Positions 17,353-25,299 of a stretch of 64,000 nt of DNA are shown piece by piece. Each line of letters opens with the position of its first letter. Position 1 is the stretch's first letter. The DNA lies in assembly GCA_963643225.1 (NCBI GenBank), contig CAVIIX010000007.1, positions 51,633 through 115,632 on the forward strand. The letters run 5' to 3'. A program made the translations under genes and the position numbers. The notes beneath the pieces are model-generated. The model was not told the origin of the DNA. It worked only from the letters and a program-made list of their open reading frames with translations, and made no database searches. This DNA comes from UBA1258 sp963643225. GTDB taxonomy: Bacteria > Bacillota > Clostridia > Lachnospirales > Lachnospiraceae.

Positions 17353-18759
17353 CTACTCACCTGTAGAAGCTGAGGATTTAGTAGAGGTAGTTTCCGTAGA
17401 GGTGACTTCCGTAGATGCATTGGTCGAGTCTGTCGTAGCTTCAGTAGTAGAAGCCTCTGTAGAGGCTGAAGTAGCGGTGGAAGTGGTGGTGCTTTCCGCC
17501 GCCAGCGCATCAAAGGCATAATAAACATCCTTGGCTGTATTCTCGATTGAAACCGTGTAAGACCTTGATACATATCCTGTCCTACTTATTTTAAGAGTGT
17601 GCGTCCCGGCTTCCTTCTTTAAAGAGAGAGGTGTCTTTCCTACATAAATTCCATCCCAGGTGACCTCCACATCGGAAGGATCTGTTATGAAAATGTAGTA
17701 GCCGTCTGTGTAGTCTTCTTCCTTAGCTTCAGTTTCTGTTTCTTCTTCACTTAAAGTAGACTCCAGTGAAAGAAGCAGTGTCGCCTGTTCTTTCCCTACA
17801 TTAAAATATTTTGAAACAGATTCATAGCCATCCCTTAAGGCTAATACCTGATGTCTTCCGTATTTTAAGGTAATTAAAGTTGATGCATCAATTAATTCTC
17901 CGTCTACATAGACCGCTGCATCGGTGGGTGTTACTCCGAATAACACTTTTCCTGTCTTCTCTTCTTCAAGCACTACTCCTGATAAATCAAGAAGCGTTTC
18001 TTTAAAGGCTTCTATTTTAACATTTTCCGTATATGTAGTCTTTCCTTTTGTAATTGTTACTTCGTATTCCCCTTCGCCTAAAGGAATTTCAAGATCTTTA
18101 GATAAGGTTTCGCCTGTTGCATAGCCTACCTTTACATTACCGCCCTCGAGCTTGTCCGTTCCTTTAAATTTAAGGCTTCCGTGTCCCTTATCAAGAGTAA
18201 TGGCATAAATCGTATTGTCAAAGCCAGTAATTTTAACGTAATCTTCTCCGTCAAGTTCCGATAAGAGTACTCCACCGTATCCGCTTAACACAATTGTTCC
18301 AGACGTTATTTTATAAGACTCGGTTTTATAATCAAAAATCTTCGCTCCTGTATTTATTGAAAAATCATGAACATCGGAGATTTCAAAAGCATCCTTACTT
18401 AATTTAAGTGTAACGAGATTCTTCCTGCTCTTTAAAAAATTAATTTCTACAATTTTACCTTCCTCTAACTGGCCAAAGGTGATGGCGTTTCCGTATTTAT
18501 CATAAAAATCAGTAAGTGAATCCACGCTAAGGGTATAATATTTCTGAAGCTCAAAGTTATAAAAGGTAATAGTGTTTTTGATACTGCTGATACTTGTCAC
18601 AATCGAAACATCGGAAGAATCATATTCTCCGGCTCTTACTTCAGCCAGACTCTGCGTCACAGGCGCCTTGACTTCAGTGCTTGCGTTATCACCTCCGCAG
18701 GACGTTAAAAAAATCATGCCAAATATTAAGCTTATTAATAAATTCCTTTTATGTACCAC
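17353..18759 (-). CDS. PEGA-domain lipoprotein
   Basis: A 468-aa exported lipoprotein: signal peptide with lipobox LTSC (Cys at about 21). Two PEGA-like repeats are visible, about 265-330 (VTPTDAAVYVDGELI) and about 348-415 (ITDPSDVEVTWDGIYVGKTP). The last 50 residues are a low-complexity Thr/Ser/Ala/Glu tail, similar to cell-wall-spanning linkers. The N-terminal half (25-260) I do not recognise. PEGA domains are surface beta-sandwich repeats without known catalysis. It follows cca by 9 bases. Possible role in envelope attachment is inference. Confidence 0.82.
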   Translation of the reverse strand: MVHKRNLLISLIFGMIFLTSCGGDNASTEVKAPVTQSLAEVRAGEYDSSDVSIVTSISSIKNTITFYNFELQKYYTLSVDSLTDFYDKYGNAITFGQLEEGKIVEINFLKSRKNLVTLKLSKDAFEISDVHDFSINTGAKIFDYKTESYKITSGTIVLSGYGGVLLSELDGEDYVKITGFDNTIYAITLDKGHGSLKFKGTDKLEGGNVKVGYATGETLSKDLEIPLGEGEYEVTITKGKTTYTENVKIEAFKETLLDLSGVVLEEEKTGKVLFGVTPTDAAVYVDGELIDASTLITLKYGRHQVLALRDGYESVSKYFNVGKEQATLLLSLESTLSEEETETEAKEEDYTDGYYIFITDPSDVEVTWDGIYVGKTPLSLKKEAGTHTLKISRTGYVSRSYTVSIENTAKDVYYAFDALAAESTTTSTATSASTEASTTEATTDSTNASTEVTSTETTSTKSSASTGE

Positions 18760-18768
18760 GTTATCCCC

Positions 18769-20088
18769 TTATTTGATTAACGATAATAAATATTCTTTAT
18801 TATTTTTGGACGGATCGTTCAAAACCTCTTCAAGCATTTTATTTAAGATTTTGCCCACTTCCGGTCCAGGCTTTATGCCCTCTTTAATTACATCCTGCCC
18901 CTTTACCGCAAGGGTTTTTAAAGAAACACACTGTTCCTTTTCAATTATTTCTTTATAAGAAGCCATTAACTGCTCTAAAAGTTCAAATTTTTCTTTTCTT
19001 CTGTATTCAGACTGACCTAATAAATCCGCTCTGTTAAAATCAAAAATCATAGGGAAATATTCTTCCCCGATTCGATTCATATATCTGCGCATATATTTAG
19101 GCTCTGCTCCGATTGTCCAGTCATGGGTTTCTACAAGTCGTACCACCTTATCACAGGTATCATTATCAAATTTTAAGCGTCTCAAAACGTCCCTTGCAAT
19201 TTTAGCGCTTACCTTAGGATGCCCCTTAAAGTGATCTACACCTTCTTTATCCGTTTCCTTAGTGTCTGCCTTGCCAAGGTCATGGAACAAAGCCGCAAGC
19301 CTTAACACCTTTTCGTTAGGCATGTTTTCAAGCACCTTTAGCGTATGCTCTCCAACCGTATATGCATGATTTGGATTATTCTGGCTACAGTCCATGGCTT
19401 TGTCAAACTCCGGCAAAATTATTTTTGTAATACCCAATTCATAAGCCTTTTTAATGTATTCCGGATGGTCGCTCGTCATCATTTTTACAAGCTCTGCCTG
19501 TATTCTTTCAGCGCTTATCTTTTTAAGGCTTGGCGCAAGCTCCCTTATTGCAGCTTCGGTTTCTTTATCTATATCATAATTTAACTGGGATGCAAAACGC
19601 ACCGCTCTCATTATTCTTAAAGCATCCTCCTTGAAACGGTCATAAGGATTTCCGACACATCTTATTACCTTGTTTTCAAGATCCTTAACCCCGCCATATA
19701 AATCCACAAGACCTCTTTTTTGATTATAGGCCATTGCATTTATGGTGAAGTCACGTCTTAAAAGATCTTCCTTTAATTCGGCAGTAAAGGTAACCTCCTT
19801 AGGGTGCCTTGCGTCTTCATATTCTCCGTCAATTCGATAGGTGGTTACCTCATAGACTTCTTTATTAAGCAATACTGAAATAGTGCCGTGCTTAATGCCG
19901 GTATCAAAGGTACGCTTAAATAAAGCCTTTGTTTCTAAAGGCTTTGCAGAAGTGGTAATGTCCCAGTCGTTAGGAATTCTGTTAAGCAATGAATCTCTTA
20001 CGCAGCCTCCCACTGCATAAGCCTCATAGCCTGCTTCCTCAAGGGTTTTTATTATGAATTCAACGTCCTTTGGTAAATTAATCAGCAT
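18769..20088 (-). CDS. cca: CCA tRNA nucleotidyltransferase (HD-domain type)
   Basis: A 439-aa class II CCA-adding enzyme that builds or repairs tRNA 3' CCA ends. The nucleotidyltransferase motif GGCVRD is at 27-32 with metal-binding Asp residues in NDWDITTSA (D41 and D43), followed by the template motif RRDFTINAMA (111-120). An HD domain follows (HD at 269-270). The five tRNA genes at the right end of this window lack encoded CCA, consistent with need for the enzyme. HD-containing versions may also carry phosphodiesterase activity. A repeat and a terminator separate it from ackA. Confidence 0.95.
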   Translation of the reverse strand: MLINLPKDVEFIIKTLEEAGYEAYAVGGCVRDSLLNRIPNDWDITTSAKPLETKALFKRTFDTGIKHGTISVLLNKEVYEVTTYRIDGEYEDARHPKEVTFTAELKEDLLRRDFTINAMAYNQKRGLVDLYGGVKDLENKVIRCVGNPYDRFKEDALRIMRAVRFASQLNYDIDKETEAAIRELAPSLKKISAERIQAELVKMMTSDHPEYIKKAYELGITKIILPEFDKAMDCSQNNPNHAYTVGEHTLKVLENMPNEKVLRLAALFHDLGKADTKETDKEGVDHFKGHPKVSAKIARDVLRRLKFDNDTCDKVVRLVETHDWTIGAEPKYMRRYMNRIGEEYFPMIFDFNRADLLGQSEYRRKEKFELLEQLMASYKEIIEKEQCVSLKTLAVKGQDVIKEGIKPGPEVGKILNKMLEEVLNDPSKNNKEYLLSLIK

Positions 20089-20117
20089 TTCTTCTCCGTG
20101 TTGGTCAAGACTCGCTC

Positions 20118-20143
20118 GCGATAACCACCACCTTCGCTATCGC
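20118..20143. repeat. Dispersed structured repeat, family C, copy 2
   Basis: GCGATA (20118-20123) pairs with TATCGC (20138-20143) around a 14-base loop with ccttcgc, followed by ttagag. It is the counterpart of 12209-12234 with a compensatory base-pair change. Confidence 0.55.
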
Positions 20144-20175
20144 TTAGAGGATGGAAATTTCTCTAGCTTAAGTCA

Positions 20176-20202
20176 AAAGTGGGAGCCCTTATGGGCTCCC
20201 AC
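20176..20202 (-). terminator. Rho-independent terminator after ackA
   Basis: A 10-bp GC-rich stem (gtgggagccc / gggctcccac, 20179-20188 with 20193-20202) and a 4-base loop, followed on the minus strand by TTTT. It lies 22 bases beyond the ackA stop. Confidence 0.85.
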
Positions 20203-20224
20203 CTATTATACCATATATTTAATC

Positions 20225-21418
20225 TTATTTTACAAGTCTTACTGTTTCTCTGCAGATAGCAAGTTCTTCATTGGTAGGTACAACCATTGTCACTACCTTA
20301 CAGCCGGGCTTTGAAATAACCATTGTCTCGCCTCTTAATTTGTTCTTTTCAGGATCAAGCTCTGTGCCAAGGTAGGTTAAATATTCAGCAACCATGGCTC
20401 TTATAATGGAAGTGTTTTCACCAACACCTGCAGTGTATGCAATTACATCAACACCGTTCATGGCTGCTGCATAAGAACCGATGTATTTTGCTACATGATA
20501 TGAATAAGTCTCAAGAGTTACCTTGGCAAGCTCGTTGCCTTCAAGGTATGCCTTTTCAAGGTCTCTGAAGTCACTTGATACACGTGATAAACCGTATACA
20601 CCGGATTTCTTATTTAAGATATTAAGTACTTCTTCTGCCGAAACGTTTAATTTCTGTGACAGGAAGGTAACAATTGCAGGGTCGAGGTCGCCTGAACGTG
20701 TACCCATAATCAAGCCTTCAAGAGGAGTAAGACCCATGGAAGTATCAACGGATTTACCGTTCTTAACTGCTGAAATAGAAGCTCCGTTACCCAAATGACA
20801 TACAATAATCTTTAAGTCTTTTCTGTCTTTACCTAAAAATTTAGCAGCTTCATTGGACACAAAATCATGGCTGGTGCCGTGAAAGCCGTAACGGCGTACC
20901 TTAAACTGTTCATAATAATCATAGGGAACACCATAAAGGTATGCCTTGGGAGGCATTGTCTGATGGAAAGCTGTATCAAATACTGCCACCTGCGGTACGT
21001 TAGGCATAAGCTTTGAGCAGGCGTTAATACCGATTAAGTTGGCCGGATTGTGTAAGGGTGCCAAATCGTTACATTCTTCAATAGCCTTAATTACTTCATC
21101 ATTAATAACAACTGAAGAAGAAAATTTTTCACCACCGTGTACAATTCTGTGACCTACAGCATCGATTTCGGATAAGGCCTTAACAACACCGATTTTAGCA
21201 TCTGTAAGCTTATCGATAACAAGCTGAACTGCCTTGGTATGATCTGGCATAGGTGTTACGGTTATGTCCTTATCGCCGCCTTTTGGCTGATATGTAATCT
21301 GGCTTCCGTCAATGCCTATTCTTTCGCAGAGGCCTTTTGCCATTACCTCTTCTGTATCTGAATTAATAAACTGATACTTTAATGACGAACTTCCGCAGTT
21401 AATAACTAAAACGTTCAT
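20225..21418 (-). CDS. ackA: Acetate kinase
   Basis: A 397-aa acetokinase-family protein converting acetyl phosphate and ADP to acetate and ATP, the energy-yielding step of acetate fermentation. The first signature VLVINCGSSSLKYQ is at the start, the second region FHGTSHDFVSNEA lies mid-protein, and the adenosine segment TAGVGENTSIIR is near 325. Full length. Usually preceded by pta in Bacillota; here the upstream gene is an O-antigen-ligase-like protein and pta is not in the window. Own promoter at 21517-21545. Confidence 0.97.
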   Translation of the reverse strand: MNVLVINCGSSSLKYQFINSDTEEVMAKGLCERIGIDGSQITYQPKGGDKDITVTPMPDHTKAVQLVIDKLTDAKIGVVKALSEIDAVGHRIVHGGEKFSSSVVINDEVIKAIEECNDLAPLHNPANLIGINACSKLMPNVPQVAVFDTAFHQTMPPKAYLYGVPYDYYEQFKVRRYGFHGTSHDFVSNEAAKFLGKDRKDLKIIVCHLGNGASISAVKNGKSVDTSMGLTPLEGLIMGTRSGDLDPAIVTFLSQKLNVSAEEVLNILNKKSGVYGLSRVSSDFRDLEKAYLEGNELAKVTLETYSYHVAKYIGSYAAAMNGVDVIAYTAGVGENTSIIRAMVAEYLTYLGTELDPEKNKLRGETMVISKPGCKVVTMVVPTNEELAICRETVRLVK

Positions 21419-21516
21419 GTCTTTCTCCTTGATATGTATTGTTTAATTTTTAACAGACTTTTTCTTCTCTTAAAATGTCCGTTTTCTCCGTGATTCTTAT
21501 TTCTCACGGCTCTTAA

Positions 21517-21545
21517 AGTTTAGTCGTTTTAATCTTCTTTGTCAA
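21517..21545 (-). promoter_or_regulatory. Sigma-A-like promoter of ackA
   Basis: Minus-strand -35 TTGACA (21540-21545), 17-base spacer and -10 TAAACT (21517-21522), with the extended upstream block TTTTCTTGAC. The leader is about 90 bases. Confidence 0.75.
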
Positions 21546-21609
21546 GAAAACCACTTTCTCTTTATTCGACGACTCTCGACTAAAATCACGAGTGTGCGGT
21601 GGTTAACCA

Positions 21610-23229
21610 TCAAGCCCTCTCGTCCCTTACAATTGCCGAAGCACCTAAAGCGATTGTTAAAAAATAAAAAGGAACATTAATAATCTGTTCAAAACTGAAA
21701 ACATTATTTGCTAAATACATAATCATCGAAAGAGCAAACATAATCATGTAGGGATTTTTGTCACTTCGTTTAATAAATTCCCTAATTGCCGCTACATTCA
21801 TATATATAAAAGAAGCAAGACCTAAGAAACCGGTATTTACTAAAATTGTAATAAGCTCGTTATGAGCATTGGTAAGTCGGGACTCTCCGAACCTTTCATA
21901 GGATATAGCGTAGGCTTCTTCATTATTATAAACTGCCTGGTAGAACATATCCGGACCCACACCAAAAAGCTTATCCTTAAAGCCCATATCTTTAAAAACC
22001 TGTAAGCCTGTCATCCAGGTGGCGCCTCTGTTAGAACCCCAGTCGCTATTAAACATAAATGCCGACATGCTTCCTATTATAGGAAGAGCTCCGTCTGTTT
22101 TTGTGTTAACCGTAATTAACAAAACGAATAATAATAATCCTATACCCGCCGCTATTAAAAGAAGCTTTGCTAATTTAGTCTTAAAAAATTCAGGGTATTT
22201 AAATTTGCCGGCTTCACACAAAGCAAGCCATCCTCTCAAAGCAAAGATAAGCACGAAAATCAAAAAAGGTGACACGCCTGACGTAAATATATCTGCAAAA
22301 GCAGAATCCTTTGTTTTAGCATCAGGTGCAGCCTTATCTATTATTAAAATAATCATTCCTGCCAAAGAAAAAAGCAGCATTTCTTCGCTAAAACGCATAA
22401 GGCGCTTTTCATCTTTCAAAGAAACAAGCAGCAATACAAACATCGTCACAATAAAGCACATGACAGCGCTGTCAGAACCGTTAAGTAAAATCATACCATC
22501 GGCTATAAAGGTTAATACACCCAGAACAATCCTAGTGTATTTTTCTTTTGTCCCATAATACATTCCGAAAATCAAAGGAGCAATTACACTTTCAAAGCCT
22601 GCAAACCAGTTAATATTACCGACGGACGCTAAAAAGTTTTCGTTTGAAAGTGTCATCTCAATTGGATATATACTGAATCGGTTTAATCCTCCCCATATAA
22701 AAATAAGAGCGGAAACAAAAAATACAGGCACCCAGAAATTAAGTGTATAGTGAAAATAACGCGTGATAATAAAATAAAGAATTACTAATATTAAGAATGT
22801 CGCCATTCCCATGTACCAGCCGCTTGCTCCGTAAAGAGCACCCTGGTAAAAGAAAAAGTCATCCTTGTCACCTGTCTTTTTGTAAGAAGAAAATGCATAA
22901 GAAAGTAAAACAGCACCAATAAACAAAAGCATGGAAAGATCGATTTTTGAAATCGGCTTAAAGACTTTTATTTCGTTCTTTGTCATGCCCCAGGTTGAAA
23001 AATAAATAATCGTAAAGGAGCCAAGGACAATGAGGGAATATTTTGAAATCGCCATAAAGCATTTGTATTTGTTGGTAGCTAAAAGCTCATACCCGTTATG
23101 AAAATATAAAGGCAATACGCAAAAATAAGATATTAAAGAGGCCCACACCAAAAGGTTTCCTGTTACGCCTAAATAATATCCTAAGTTCTTTTTATTATTA
23201 GTTTTAGATTTTTTACCATTTCTCCCCAT
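21610..23229 (-). CDS. O-antigen ligase / Wzy-like membrane protein
   Basis: A 539-aa polytopic protein with about twelve hydrophobic segments and a large extracytoplasmic loop near residues 380-440 (the region with GSNRGATWMTGLQVF and ERFGESRLTNAHNELI). This loop with Arg and His and the TNAHNE segment are typical of the O-antigen ligase/polymerase (Wzy_C) family, which joins or transfers lipid-linked glycans at the outer face of the membrane. In a monoderm it would act on wall or capsule polysaccharide. No ribosome site precedes the ATG and the best promoter puts the transcript start at the ATG itself. Confidence 0.8.
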   Translation of the reverse strand: MGRNGKKSKTNNKKNLGYYLGVTGNLLVWASLISYFCVLPLYFHNGYELLATNKYKCFMAISKYSLIVLGSFTIIYFSTWGMTKNEIKVFKPISKIDLSMLLFIGAVLLSYAFSSYKKTGDKDDFFFYQGALYGASGWYMGMATFLILVILYFIITRYFHYTLNFWVPVFFVSALIFIWGGLNRFSIYPIEMTLSNENFLASVGNINWFAGFESVIAPLIFGMYYGTKEKYTRIVLGVLTFIADGMILLNGSDSAVMCFIVTMFVLLLVSLKDEKRLMRFSEEMLLFSLAGMIILIIDKAAPDAKTKDSAFADIFTSGVSPFLIFVLIFALRGWLALCEAGKFKYPEFFKTKLAKLLLIAAGIGLLLFVLLITVNTKTDGALPIIGSMSAFMFNSDWGSNRGATWMTGLQVFKDMGFKDKLFGVGPDMFYQAVYNNEEAYAISYERFGESRLTNAHNELITILVNTGFLGLASFIYMNVAAIREFIKRSDKNPYMIMFALSMIMYLANNVFSFEQIINVPFYFLTIALGASAIVRDERA

Positions 23230-23235
23230 ATAATT

Positions 23236-23264
23236 GTCATAACGGAACAGAACAAAAAAGTCAA
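23236..23264 (-). promoter_or_regulatory. Promoter of the O-antigen-ligase-like gene, possibly leaderless
   Basis: Minus-strand -35 TTGACT (23259-23264), 17-base spacer and -10 TATGAC (23236-23241). The seventh base after the -10 is the A of the ATG at 23229, and no Shine-Dalgarno motif is present. Confidence 0.45.
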
Positions 23265-23272
23265 GTTTAAGA

Positions 23273-23299
23273 TTGAAAATTTACTTTATATGTTATAAT
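23273..23299 (+). promoter_or_regulatory. Promoter of the PHP-phosphoribosyltransferase-GT2 operon
   Basis: A perfect TATAAT (23294-23299) preceded by TG-T forms an extended -10. A TTGAAA box at 23273-23278 has a short 15-base spacer. Divergent from the promoter at 23236-23264. Confidence 0.6.
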
Positions 23300-23337
23300 A
23301 ATCCTGAAAGTTTTCATCTTATTTAAAAAGAGGCTTT

Positions 23338-24042
23338 ATGAGAGCAGAATTTCACGTACACACAAAGGCGTCCCATGACAGTGCTCTGTCAAAGGGCTTT
23401 TTGTATCTTGCCTGCAGACTTCACAAAATAAAATGCATAGCAATTTGTGACCATAACGAGGTTTCTTTCGCCCTTGAAAATTACGATTGGTTTAAACGTA
23501 AAGGGATAGAAGTAATAATCGGTGAAGAAATCTTTACAAGAGACGGCGAAATAATCGGTCTTTTTTTAAATAATAAAATTTTACCGGGACTTTCCGCTCT
23601 TGAAACGGTTAATGAAATAAAGGCCCAAAACGGACTTGTATACATCCCTCATCCCTATGATGAGAAGCGTTATAAAACAGTATTAAAGCCTGACGCCTTA
23701 AAAGAGATTGCCCCCCTGGCAGACTTTATTGAAATTCACAACGGCCGCAATTCAAAGCCTGAATTTTCAGTAAAGCAAAAAGAAATTGCAGCTTTATATC
23801 CTGCTATAAAGGTAGTTGGTTCCGATGCCCACACCTTTATTGAAATAGGAAGAAATTACTGTAACATTGATTCTTTTAATAAGGAAGACTTAAAGAAAGA
23901 ATTATCAAAAGAAGCTTTTAACAAAAAATCCTGCCTTAATATTTTTCATTTTATCACAAAATGCGTAAGAGGCTTTAGAAAGCTTAAAAAAGGAGATTTT
24001 CGTGGACTATTCAGAGCTGTCTTTAAAAAAAGTAAGGGATAA
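23338..24042 (+). CDS. PHP-domain metal-dependent hydrolase
   Basis: A 234-aa PHP (polymerase and histidinol phosphatase) domain protein. The metal motifs are visible: EFHVHTKASHD with H6 and H8, CDHNE near 39-43, GEEIF near 61-65, the PHP-typical IPHPYD near 100 and GSDAH near 161-165. Such proteins hydrolyse phosphoesters; the substrate is unknown. It heads a plus-strand operon whose members overlap: the phosphoribosyltransferase start lies 41 bases inside its 3' end. The C-terminal 40 residues are basic and may contact membranes or nucleic acid. Confidence 0.85.
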   Translation: MRAEFHVHTKASHDSALSKGFLYLACRLHKIKCIAICDHNEVSFALENYDWFKRKGIEVIIGEEIFTRDGEIIGLFLNNKILPGLSALETVNEIKAQNGLVYIPHPYDEKRYKTVLKPDALKEIAPLADFIEIHNGRNSKPEFSVKQKEIAALYPAIKVVGSDAHTFIEIGRNYCNIDSFNKEDLKKELSKEAFNKKSCLNIFHFITKCVRGFRKLKKGDFRGLFRAVFKKSKG

Positions 24043-24598
24043 AAATAAAGACCTTTTTAATAAAATAGATTTTGATTATGACTGCGTTATCTTTATTGCA
24101 AGAGGCGCCTACATAATCGGCAAGGATCTGGCAGATTTTAAAGCCGTTCCTTTACTTGAAATTAAGGCTTCCAGAAAAGGCGGAAAATTAAAAAAACTTA
24201 TACGCCCTTTTTTACAAATGATTCCGTCATTGCTTAAGAAAAAGCTTCGTGAAAAGGAAATGAACAAAGTAAGCAAGGCCCCAAGCACTGAAAGAAACGT
24301 TTCTTTTGACGAAAAGGCCTTTGAGAATGTCGGAAGTGTAAAAAACCTTTTACTGGTAGACGATTCTGTAGACACAGGCTACAGTGTCAAGGCCTGCGTA
24401 GATGCAATAAGAGCCTTTTATAAAGGCGCAACCGTTAAGATTGCTGCCTTTAACGTATTTGATGCATCAAAAGAAATTGTCACTACCGACTTTTTTCTTT
24501 ATACAAACACCTGCATACAGGGCCCCTGGTCAAATGATTCCACAGAAAACAAAGAATACATAAAAGAGTACGAAGCATGGCACGAGACTTCTTTATAA
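24002..24598 (+). CDS. Phosphoribosyltransferase-like protein
   Basis: A 198-aa protein starting at GTG with AAGGAG six bases ahead, inside the PHP gene. The PRPP-binding motif LLLVDDSVDTGYS is at 116-128, and an N-terminal IARGAYIIGKDL (32-43) resembles the pyrophosphate loop of type I phosphoribosyltransferases. A basic insert (about 55-100) is unusual. It is shorter than orotate or adenine enzymes and has no base-specific hood that I recognise, so the acceptor is unknown. Overlaps the next gene by 22 bases. Pairing with a PHP hydrolase and a glycosyltransferase points to glycan or nucleotide-sugar chemistry (inference). Confidence 0.75.
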   Translation: MDYSELSLKKVRDKNKDLFNKIDFDYDCVIFIARGAYIIGKDLADFKAVPLLEIKASRKGGKLKKLIRPFLQMIPSLLKKKLREKEMNKVSKAPSTERNVSFDEKAFENVGSVKNLLLVDDSVDTGYSVKACVDAIRAFYKGATVKIAAFNVFDASKEIVTTDFFLYTNTCIQGPWSNDSTENKEYIKEYEAWHETSL

Positions 24599-25299
24599 GC
24601 GTTGCAATGGCAACCTATAACGGTGAAAATTACATAGAAAAGCAGCTTAAAACCATTCTTGACAATCTTGAAGATAATGATGAACTCATAATATCCGATG
24701 ATGGCTCAAAGGATGCTACTTTAGATATCATAAAAAGCTTTAACGACCCACGCATAAAATTATTTGATGGTCCTAAAAAAGGCATTAAGCAAAATTTTGC
24801 AAATGCAATTTCTAAATGCAGCGGTAAATACATTTTCCTTTCAGATCAGGATGATGTCTGGGCAAAGGAAAAGGTAAATACAGTTATAAAAGCCTTTGAG
24901 GAAACCGGAGCCCTTGTAGTCAACCACGATTGCGATTTAAAGCTGGAAGACGGTACATTAATCGAAGAATCCTATTTTAAATTCAGAAACTGCAGCAAGG
25001 GTTATTTTAAAAATTTTGTACGCACCACATATTTAGGCTGCTGCATGGCTTTTGATGCACGCCTGAAAAAAGAAATCCTTCCGATTCCAGATAAAATCGA
25101 CATGCACGATCAATGGATAGGCCTCTTAGGAGACAGACATAACGGAATGCAATTTATTCCTGATAAGCTCATCACCTATGTGCGCCATGAAGGCACAGGC
25201 TCTGACTGCTTTCACCACTATCCCGTTCCCAAAATGATAAAAAACAGAATTTTACTGTTTGTGAATCTGATAAAAAGAAAGAAGATAAAAGCACTTTGA
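24577..25299 (+). CDS. Family 2 glycosyltransferase
   Basis: A 240-aa GT-A-fold glycosyltransferase. The N-terminus ISVAMATYNGENYIEKQLKT is the GT2 nucleotide-binding start, DDGSKDAT lies near 47-54, and FLSDQDDVW (near 88-96) holds the metal-binding acidic motif. The segment MHDQWIGLL is the usual acceptor-site helix of rhamnosyl-type GT2 enzymes. No membrane segment. Overlaps the previous gene by 22 bases and the next by 4, so the four-gene unit is translated as one. Donor and acceptor unknown. Confidence 0.9.
   Translation: MARDFFISVAMATYNGENYIEKQLKTILDNLEDNDELIISDDGSKDATLDIIKSFNDPRIKLFDGPKKGIKQNFANAISKCSGKYIFLSDQDDVWAKEKVNTVIKAFEETGALVVNHDCDLKLEDGTLIEESYFKFRNCSKGYFKNFVRTTYLGCCMAFDARLKKEILPIPDKIDMHDQWIGLLGDRHNGMQFIPDKLITYVRHEGTGSDCFHHYPVPKMIKNRILLFVNLIKRKKIKAL

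Noticed and set aside
22019..22558. Open frame of 179 codons antisense to the O-antigen-ligase-like gene
   Set aside because: No family likeness or ribosome site; explained by low stop density opposite a membrane-protein gene.
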